From an uncultured bacterium (GTDB lineage Bacteria > Bdellovibrionota_C > UBA2361 > JANWWW01): DNA of 19,797 bases. Numbering within the stretch: the stretch's first letter is position 1; each line of letters opens with the position of its first letter. The stretch lies in NCBI GenBank assembly GCA_938038205.1, contig CALHSA010000015.1:1-19797 (forward strand), written 5' to 3'. Position numbers and translations under genes: made by a program. The notes beneath the pieces were generated by a model. The model ran no database searches. It was not told where the DNA came from and saw nothing but the letters and a program-made list of their open reading frames with translations. This document shows, piece by piece, positions 15,139 through 19,797 of the stretch.

Positions 15139-15171
15139 GATAAACTAAAAACTTTAGGCATTTAGTTTATC
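15139..15171 (+). terminator. Perfect 11-bp inverted repeat after pnp
   Basis: GATAAACTAAA (15139-15149) is the exact reverse complement of TTTAGTTTATC (15161-15171), with an 11-base loop. Inside it, CTAAA (15145-15149) can instead pair with TTTAG (15153-15157), so two hairpins exclude each other. The nearest T-run (15195-15200) is 23 bases downstream, so it is not a textbook intrinsic terminator. It may be a 3' stabilising or processing hairpin, a weak terminator, or an operator for the next genes. Confidence 0.5.
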
Positions 15172-15201
15172 GAAATACTTTGAAACATTTGGGATTTTTT
15201 C

Positions 15202-16116
15202 TTGATAAAATTAAGAGTGGAGATAAAAAGAGGAAATCTTAACAAAACTGTTGATGTTACTGACAGATCCATAACCAACTCCATTGAGGCTTTACGAAAG
15301 ACTCTCTCCGAATTAAAAGATTCCCCGCGGCGAGCTGAAGCTCTAACTAGTAGAAGGCCTTCAACCCGGGGCGAGGTTTCTCAAGTAAGGCTAAGGCAAA
15401 TACGAAATCAAGAAGTCGTGAGGCAACTGGACCTGAATAGCAGAAGACTAAATCAGAGTAGAAGATCACAGTCAAATCTTAACTCAGCTCCTAAATTTAA
15501 GCAGGCGGTGCTTAATCAAGTTGATCCCGAAGCGGAGGATTTTGCTAAGTATTTAGCTGAACAGCAAAGTTTAGAAGGTTTAAGCCTGGAGGAAGCTGTT
15601 CAGTTAAGGATAAAAAACTTAGAAGAGAATTACCAAAGAGTACCAGCTGTTGAAGATCCGATAATTCAGTTTTCTGAGATAGGATTTTCTGATGAATTAC
15701 GTTTTGCTCAGTTAACTATTATGTTAGAGACCTCTCCTATGTTAGTGTTTGTCTCGCCTCAAATCAGAGAGCTTTTAAAACAAGACCCAAACAGCAATTT
15801 TGATTGGTTACTTGCATTTTGGCGAGAGCTAAAAAAAAGAAGATCTAAAGCAAAATTCTTTACTGAAGAAGATATGTTAGAAGTATTAGTAGCCCAGTTT
15901 TACCCTATTCTTCTTGCAGCAATAACAAAAGTGCTTGGAAGAGGCGTTGATGAAGATACGATAGCAACAGAGATGGCTTCATTGAACGGAGAGTTAGTAA
16001 ATTTGATGCGTGAAGCAGCCAGGGAAGATCATCCTGCCTACTACATGTTACAGCAAGTAAAAAACTGGACCCAAAATATTGGATTGGTTGAGTGGAACGA
16101 CACTGATCTCATATGA
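15202..16116 (+). CDS. Unrecognised protein, basic N-terminus and helical C-terminal domain
   Basis: I do not recognise the 304-residue product. A short beta-like start (IKLRVEIKRGNLNKTVDVTD, 2-21) is followed by a very Arg/Ser/Asn/Gln-rich, probably disordered stretch (about 40-100). The C-terminal half (about 108-304) looks helical and acidic, with hydrophobic patches such as FAQLTIMLETSPMLVFVSPQ (168-187) and LVAQFYPILLAAITKVLG (229-246). These patches are too broken by charge to be clear membrane spans. The TTG start at 15202 is the first in-frame start; GTG 15217 is an alternative, and neither has a Shine-Dalgarno. It follows pnp after the inverted repeat and overlaps the next gene by ATGA, so the two products are probably made together and may bind each other (inference). 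An RNA- or DNA-binding tail is possible from composition alone. Confidence 0.8.
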   Translation: MIKLRVEIKRGNLNKTVDVTDRSITNSIEALRKTLSELKDSPRRAEALTSRRPSTRGEVSQVRLRQIRNQEVVRQLDLNSRRLNQSRRSQSNLNSAPKFKQAVLNQVDPEAEDFAKYLAEQQSLEGLSLEEAVQLRIKNLEENYQRVPAVEDPIIQFSEIGFSDELRFAQLTIMLETSPMLVFVSPQIRELLKQDPNSNFDWLLAFWRELKKRRSKAKFFTEEDMLEVLVAQFYPILLAAITKVLGRGVDEDTIATEMASLNGELVNLMREAAREDHPAYYMLQQVKNWTQNIGLVEWNDTDLI

Positions 16117-16508
16117 GAAAGAAACCTTTCTCTGAATTATTAAAAATAGAGTTAGAAGGATGGTGTTATGGTATAGCTAATTATCCAGGGGAGATTACTG
16201 CACCTATTATACATAGAATTATTGAAGAGCTTCAGCCATCTCTGCTTAGAGCCATGGAGGAAGGAGTTGAGATTGATTTTTATAAGCTGGCAAGCAAAAT
16301 ATCTCAGGCAGCAAAGTATGTTGTTGATGAAAGAGAGATTGTAACAAGTTTACTGATGAATTTTCCTAATCCAAAATATTTAAGCCCTACTGTTAAGGAT
16401 TATTTTGAAAAAGCGTTAGATAAAGTTTCTAAAGTTTTTCCCGAGGTAATACAGATACTAGAGATGAAGTGGAGATTCGACGAAGAGGCAATTGATGAGG
16501 AGTTTTGA
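16113..16508 (+). CDS. Unrecognised small all-helical protein
   Basis: 131 residues, no family recognised. The sequence is helix-forming throughout, with a net acidic C-terminus (KWRFDEEAIDEEF), no signal peptide and no membrane span. A conserved-looking N-terminal block LEGWCYGIANYPGEITAPIIHRIIEELQ (14-41) holds the only Cys and most aromatics. It is translated from an ATG overlapping the stop of the 304-residue gene (ATGA), with no Shine-Dalgarno, so it is almost certainly coupled to it. Its last 80 nt run antisense through the end of the convergent comEC gene. The basic partner and the acidic C-terminus here would suit a complex, which is inference. Confidence 0.75.
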   Translation: MRKKPFSELLKIELEGWCYGIANYPGEITAPIIHRIIEELQPSLLRAMEEGVEIDFYKLASKISQAAKYVVDEREIVTSLLMNFPNPKYLSPTVKDYFEKALDKVSKVFPEVIQILEMKWRFDEEAIDEEF

Positions 16509-17892
16509 AATACGATCTTTTTCTTCTAAAAATTTTCTTCATTAGCGCTGTCTTAAAATAATATTGTAGGGAAAAAATTGATAAAATTGGTAAAGCAATC
16601 AAAACTAAAGCAGAAGGCACATAAAAACTTTGATCAGCAAACTGCAGTAAAATTAGAATTAACTTGGTCAAAAGGCTTACCAAGAACCAAAGAAAAATAG
16701 TGTCGAAAAATAAAAACTCAATCAAAGCAATAGCTCCAAGAGCAGTGGATATAATTGATAGTGGGAAACCAAATAACAGATTAAAAACTACCCAATTTCC
16801 TGACATACCGTGCCCGTAAATGAAAAGAATTAGTGACGAAAAACATGACGCAAAAAAACAACTAAAAAAGCCATACCAGAGGCCAGAAAAAGATGTGGCA
16901 AAACAGAATCCTAAAAGTGCTGCAAAGGTTAATAAAAAACTCAATGTAAACTGAGCTCCCGGTTCAATAGCACAAACAAAATATGCTGAGTAAAGGAGCG
17001 GTGAGATTTTATGATCAAATTTAGCTAATTCTAAAAAAATCAGGAATAATAACGCCCTAAGTAAAGGTTTGTCGAGACCAACATAAAGACTGTAAACCAG
17101 TAGTCCAATAATTATTATGGCTTTTGTAAAAAACATACTTATTATACCCACAAGATTAAATTTGTAGCGAAGCGTTGAGATAATTTGAGTTAAGAGAAAC
17201 GCGAGTAACATTAACTGATAACCGGACAAAACTAGAAGGTGATATAAACCTGTTTGCCGAAAAAGACTCTCTATTCTGGGGTTTAAATTATTAATCTCTC
17301 CGAGGGTGAAGGATAATATAAGATTTTTTACTTCAAAAAAATCTGGTAAAGATGATTTTTTCTTAGCTAAAAAATTCTCAAAGTTAGATTTTCTTTGAGG
17401 ATACAAAATTGAGTAACTCTTAAAATCACACAGATATTTAATTCCTTTTATCTGAAGTTGAAAATTAAATGAAAAGGGATTACGAGACTCTTTTATTTTC
17501 CTACATTTTGCAAAACCAACAATTTGACTTTTTTTTCCTATATTGTCAATCCCATTCCAACTAATAATTGGAATTTTAAAGAAAACCTTTTGATTCTCCA
17601 TTTCACCATAGCCTGTCAAAATTCCTTTTTTTCTTACTTCATTTAACTTTTGAATATTAATTGAAACCCTTCCGTAATAACTTTCCGCTCCCGGATTCTT
17701 ATGACTTTGATTTGAAAATAAAAAAATACCAAACAAAAAACCTAATATTAGGGATTTTAAATATTCCCTTGGCCAAAACAAGAAAAAGATAACACTGAAA
17801 ATAAGCTCTTTATAAACAGATAAGTAGTTACCAAAACTCCAAGCACAGAAAGTTAAAACTGGCCGACATACTTTTTCAAGTCTTCTTAACAA
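16429..17892 (-). CDS. comEC: ComEC/Rec2-family inner-membrane DNA-uptake channel, no MBL domain
   Basis: Polytopic membrane protein predicted to carry single-stranded DNA across the inner membrane during natural transformation. The 487 residues start with a hydrophobic pair of helices (about 28-60), then a soluble OB-like N-terminal domain (about 65-165). The Competence domain follows, with the signature RQTGLYHLLVLSGYQ (213-226), YVGLDKPLLRALLF (270-283), LSFLLTFAALLGF (317-329) and many further helices to about 445. The C-terminal metallo-beta-lactamase-like domain of long ComEC proteins is absent. The tail (452-487) is basic and polar. The TTG start at 17892 fits a GATAAT -10 eight bases upstream; no nearby in-frame ATG exists. 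Its final 26 codons overlap the convergent helical-protein gene by 80 nt. Whether this cell takes up DNA cannot be told from one gene. Confidence 0.85.
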   Translation of the reverse strand: MLRRLEKVCRPVLTFCAWSFGNYLSVYKELIFSVIFFLFWPREYLKSLILGFLFGIFLFSNQSHKNPGAESYYGRVSINIQKLNEVRKKGILTGYGEMENQKVFFKIPIISWNGIDNIGKKSQIVGFAKCRKIKESRNPFSFNFQLQIKGIKYLCDFKSYSILYPQRKSNFENFLAKKKSSLPDFFEVKNLILSFTLGEINNLNPRIESLFRQTGLYHLLVLSGYQLMLLAFLLTQIISTLRYKFNLVGIISMFFTKAIIIIGLLVYSLYVGLDKPLLRALLFLIFLELAKFDHKISPLLYSAYFVCAIEPGAQFTLSFLLTFAALLGFCFATSFSGLWYGFFSCFFASCFSSLILFIYGHGMSGNWVVFNLLFGFPLSIISTALGAIALIEFLFFDTIFLWFLVSLLTKLILILLQFADQSFYVPSALVLIALPILSIFSLQYYFKTALMKKIFRRKRSYFKTPHQLPLRRISTSSLVSVLPREKL

Positions 17893-17929
17893 TATGCATA
17901 ATTATCGTTCTATGTAGATACTTGGTTAA
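17893..17929 (-). promoter_or_regulatory. Possible comEC promoter with near-leaderless start
   Basis: On the minus strand, TTAACC (17929-17924, 4 of 6), 17 bp, then GATAAT (17906-17901, 5 of 6). The predicted +1 is near 17894, two bases before the TTG codon. The -35 overlaps the end of mrp, so comEC could be expressed independently of the upstream operon. Confidence 0.4.
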
Positions 17930-18693
17930 CCTACTTCAACTCTACTCAAACTTTTCTGAGACATTAAATCTAGAAGCCTTTTCGCTATTTCAAAAAAAAT
18001 CGCACCCTCAGTAGTAAGTGCGAAAGGCTCACCTCTATCACTCATCTCTACAATGTTCGACATTAATGGGATAGTTGCGATTAGTTCTGTTTCTAACTTC
18101 TCAGCAACCTCTTTTCCTCTACTTTTCCCAAAAACTTTAAATTTTTCATCCACCATGTTCTCAATAATCCCTAAAAGATCTATGTTAACTTTTCTAAACA
18201 TTTTGCCAGCTTTTAGAACATCACTTATTGATATAGCCTGAGGTGTTGAAACTAATATAACTCCGGAAAATTGGGTCATCTGACTTAAACTTATTTGAAT
18301 ATCACCAGTGCCCGGTGGCATATCTACTATTATCATCTCGGCTCCCCCCCAATCGGTTTGATACAGCATCTGATTTAAAGCTTTAGTTACCATGGGGCCT
18401 CGCCAAATTACTGGATCATCCGGATTCTGTAAAAAAAACTGAATAGATACATACTTTACACCGTATTTTAAACTTGGAATTATCATATTTTCATGGCTTA
18501 ACTGTACTGATCCGCCACCAAGAAGTATTGGAATAGACGGTCCATAGAAATCAGCATCTATTAATCCAACATTAGACCCTAGAGCTGCAAGTGCAACTGC
18601 AAGGTTTGCAGCTATCGTTGACTTTCCAACTCCGCCTTTGCCAGAGGAAATTCCTATTATTTTAGTCTTGTTAATTTGATTCTGAATACTCAT
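17926..18693 (-). CDS. mrp: Mrp/ApbC/NBP35-family P-loop ATPase lacking the CxxC cluster motif
   Basis: 255 residues from the ATG at 18693; the frame is open further up to a TTG at 18714. Deviant Walker A GKGGVGKST (18-26), switch block LIDADFYGPSIPILLG, and the Mrp hallmark VDMPPGTGDIQISLSQ (123-138) with VSTPQAISISDVLKAGKMF place it firmly in the Mrp family rather than MinD, ParA or FleN. The family normally has a CPxC pair soon after GxxENM that bridges an Fe-S cluster between subunits. Here GIIENM (175-180) is followed by VDEKFKVFGKSRG with no cysteine at all. The N-terminal DUF59/MIP18 domain of many Mrp proteins is also absent. A cluster-carrier role is therefore doubtful. It overlaps the 3' end of the exported-protein gene by 23 nt and lies 33 nt before comEC. 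Confidence 0.9.
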   Translation of the reverse strand: MSIQNQINKTKIIGISSGKGGVGKSTIAANLAVALAALGSNVGLIDADFYGPSIPILLGGGSVQLSHENMIIPSLKYGVKYVSIQFFLQNPDDPVIWRGPMVTKALNQMLYQTDWGGAEMIIVDMPPGTGDIQISLSQMTQFSGVILVSTPQAISISDVLKAGKMFRKVNIDLLGIIENMVDEKFKVFGKSRGKEVAEKLETELIATIPLMSNIVEMSDRGEPFALTTEGAIFFEIAKRLLDLMSQKSLSRVEVG

Positions 18694-19174
18694 ATGGCTC
18701 CGCCATGTTCTCAAAATCCATATTGCTGGAGATATCAGGCGATGAACTTACAGCACCAACCTCCTTACCTTCATCTTTATTTTTTTCTTCGCGTTTTTTC
18801 GGGTAAGCCGAGAGCTCCTTAACCTCAAAACCAACAGCACCAGCAGGCATGGTCATAAACCTTTTTTCAGCTCCGTTAGCTGGAATATTTACGAAAAATT
18901 TTTCTGATGCTACTTCTTCTCTGTTTGGCCCATAGTAAGTAATAACGTATTGTCTGCTAACAGACTTGTTGGATGAATTTTTAAAGTTAAGATCAATGTT
19001 AGAATCCTTTATGTTGAAATCAAAACTTATGGGATTGCTACTCTGATCCTTCCCTTTTTGATCGGTACTTAGCTGAGGAAGAAGGGCGTCAGATACATAA
19101 TCTCGATCTTCACTCCCCTGAGCTAATAATAGGCTTATCTGAAAAAGCCCAATCAAGATACTTTTGATTAACAT
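18671..19174 (-). CDS. Exported protein of unknown function
   Basis: 167 residues. The N-terminus MLIKSILIGLFQISLLLAQG is a typical signal peptide with likely cleavage near residue 19. The middle part (about 47-120) alternates like a beta-sandwich: FDFNIKDSNIDLNFKNSS, YVITYYGPN, EKFFVNIPANGAEKRF and VGFEVKEL. That pattern resembles small FxLYD/DUF3426-like domains, but I cannot assign it. A lysine/glutamate stretch (124-137) leads to an acidic Ser-rich tail. The gene starts 65 nt inside cutA and ends 23 nt inside mrp. The ATG is preceded by an extended -10-like TGGTAAACT whose predicted +1 is the A of the ATG, so a leaderless internal start is conceivable. Confidence 0.72.
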   Translation of the reverse strand: MLIKSILIGLFQISLLLAQGSEDRDYVSDALLPQLSTDQKGKDQSSNPISFDFNIKDSNIDLNFKNSSNKSVSRQYVITYYGPNREEVASEKFFVNIPANGAEKRFMTMPAGAVGFEVKELSAYPKKREEKNKDEGKEVGAVSSSPDISSNMDFENMAEPYEYSESN

Positions 19175-19445
19175 AATCGCAGTTTACCACACAAAACTCT
19201 GGAATAGAATAAGGGTGATTTGATGCAAAAAAGCTCTCAATTTTAGGCACATTCTCACTTCTTGCTTTTAATATCATGATTCCTTCATGATCTTTCACTA
19301 GCTTACCCTCCCAAATGTAAAAACTAGAGGTAGGAAAAACTTTTGCACACTCTACAAGATTGTTTCTAACAAGCTTCTCAGCAAACTGTTTTGCCTCTTC
19401 TTCCGATGGTAATGTTGAGTATATTATGACCAAAGATTTCTCCAT
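19110..19445 (-). CDS. cutA: CutA1 divalent-ion tolerance family protein
   Basis: Small trimeric protein of the CutA1 family, related in fold to PII signal proteins. It is linked to copper and other divalent metal tolerance, though its true role is unsettled. The 111 residues contain the expected blocks: VIIYSTLPSEEEAKQFAEKLV, VECAKVFPTSSFYIWEGKL, ILKARSENVPKIESFF, NHPYSIPEF and the C-terminal NQKYLDWAF. The length matches the family. The last 65 nt also encode the signal peptide of the next gene in another frame, a long overlap for co-directional genes. A weak extended -10 (TGGTAAAAA) just upstream would give a leader of about 4 nt. It appears to open the operon cutA > exported unknown > mrp > comEC. 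Confidence 0.95.
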   Translation of the reverse strand: MEKSLVIIYSTLPSEEEAKQFAEKLVRNNLVECAKVFPTSSFYIWEGKLVKDHEGIMILKARSENVPKIESFFASNHPYSIPEFCVVNCDYVNQKYLDWAFSDKPIISSGE

Positions 19446-19485
19446 TTTATCTAAATTTTTACCAAATTTAGCCGATAAAAGTAAA

Positions 19486-19689
19486 ATGCGAATTAGCGAC
19501 GCTGGTATTCTCTTGATATTTAAAGGTACTAATAATTTTGAGAGTTCGGCAAGAGAGCTTGCTAAGTCAGATTTTCAACCAGAGGAGATTGTAAATATCT
19601 TAACCGCCAAGAATTTAATAACTGCAGGAAGCAAATTAATAAAGCTTGAAAAAGAGCTAACTAAGGTTGTTCTTAAGATTTTAGATTAA
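19486..19689 (+). CDS. Small unrecognised protein (67 aa)
   Basis: 67 residues from ATG 19486: MRISDAGILLIFKGTNNFES then a helical, Lys/Glu-rich remainder ending in VVLKILD. There is no signal peptide and no recognised family. The frame is open upstream to 19360, but that part is antisense to cutA and I reject it. GATAAA at 19474-19479 places the predicted +1 exactly on the A of the ATG, giving a fully leaderless start with no Shine-Dalgarno. A nearby tRNA gene follows on the same strand with its own promoter. Coding status is supported only by the open frame, the -10 and the lack of anything else in the gap. Confidence 0.5.
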   Translation: MRISDAGILLIFKGTNNFESSARELAKSDFQPEEIVNILTAKNLITAGSKLIKLEKELTKVVLKILD

Positions 19690-19722
19690 TTTCGCTTTTC
19701 AGTATAATAATTAATCATACTT
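19680..19722 (+). promoter_or_regulatory. Promoter of tRNA-His
   Basis: TTTAGA (19680-19685, 4 of 6), a 17-bp spacer and a perfect TATAAT (19703-19708) give +1 at about 19715, some 8 nt before the mature tRNA. The -35 overlaps the last codons of the small gene. Confidence 0.65.
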
Positions 19723-19797
19723 GGTGGCTGTAGCTCAGCTGGTAGAGCAGCGGATTGTGGTTCCGTTTGTCGTGGGTTCGAGTCCCATCAGCCACCC
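19723..19797 (+). tRNA. tRNA-His (anticodon GTG), 3' end at window edge
   Basis: Complete cloverleaf except for the CCA end. The acceptor arm is GTGGCTG (19724-19730) paired with CAGCCAC (19789-19795). The D-arm is TAGCTCAGCTGGTAGAGCA, the anticodon loop TTGTGGT carries GTG, and the T-loop is TTCGAGT. The diagnostic histidine feature is present: an extra G at position -1 (19723) opposite C73 (19796). The window ends at position 74, so a genome-encoded CCA cannot be judged. Confidence 0.97.

Noticed and set aside
17926-18693. FleN/FlhG or MinD identity, given flagellar genes in the window
   Set aside because: The PPGTGD and STPQAISISDVLKAG blocks are Mrp-specific, and no flagellar regulator genes adjoin.
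19360-19485. N-terminal extension of the small plus-strand gene
   Set aside because: This stretch is antisense to the start of cutA. The ATG at 19486 has a fitting -10, so the shorter version is preferred.
1-19797. Mobile elements, CRISPR arrays, prophage or toxin-antitoxin modules
   Set aside because: I saw no transposase, integrase, regularly spaced repeats or toxin-like pair; the gene content is core-like throughout.

Overview
This is an AT-rich, almost gap-free stretch of a bacterial chromosome. It looks like a motile, aerobic, Gram-negative (diderm) cell with a compact genome. Motility rests on two flagellin genes and a flagellar-type murein hydrolase. Aerobic respiration rests on a heme A synthase. 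The cell-wall plan rests on an M16 peptidase of the type common in deltaproteobacterial and related genomes, an M23/LytM-type exported protein, and a ComEC lacking the metallo-beta-lactamase domain. TGA is used as a stop, so the code is standard. I cannot place the organism more precisely than an uncultivated-type proteobacterial or deltaproteobacterial-like lineage, and that placement is inference from protein style only.

Layout, left to right. (1) 1-3167, minus strand: an operon fabD > degenerate LytM/M23 protein > M16 peptidase (3' part outside the window), with 4-nt stop/start overlaps. (2) 3220-4320, plus: a soluble REC-histidine kinase. (3) 4317-6161, minus: the primary sigma factor rpoD, with an excellent promoter. 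(4) 6196-8931, plus: heme A synthase, then a GspE/PilB-type secretion ATPase carrying a C-terminal receiver domain. (5) 8928-11525, minus: lytic transglycosylase > flagellin > flagellin. (6) 11604-12713, minus: an indoleamine 2,3-dioxygenase family protein, unusual in bacteria. (7) 12779-16508, plus: rpsO > pnp, an inverted repeat, then a pair of unrecognised genes coupled by ATGA. (8) 16429-19445, minus: cutA > exported unknown > Mrp-type ATPase > comEC, with extensive overlaps. (9) 19486-19797, plus: a small unknown gene and tRNA-His, cut at its 3' end by the window edge. No intergenic gap exceeds about 81 bases. There are no mobile elements, CRISPR arrays or large repeats apart from the tandem flagellin duplication.

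Two themes run across the window. First, extreme compaction: two convergent pairs share the same TTAG stop-codon overlap, a third convergent pair overlaps by 80 nt, and several co-directional genes overlap by 4 to 65 nt. Second, several transcription-unit heads have a -10 hexamer so close to the start codon that the predicted mRNA has a leader of only 0-6 nt. The flagellin genes, by contrast, have visible Shine-Dalgarno sequences. The sequence therefore suggests widespread leaderless or near-leaderless initiation.

The best candidates for undescribed biology are the unrecognised two-gene module at 15202-16508, the receiver-tailed secretion ATPase, the LytM protein that has lost its metal ligands, the Mrp that lacks its CxxC cluster motif, and the bacterial IDO. 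None of these amounts to a proven new system from sequence alone.
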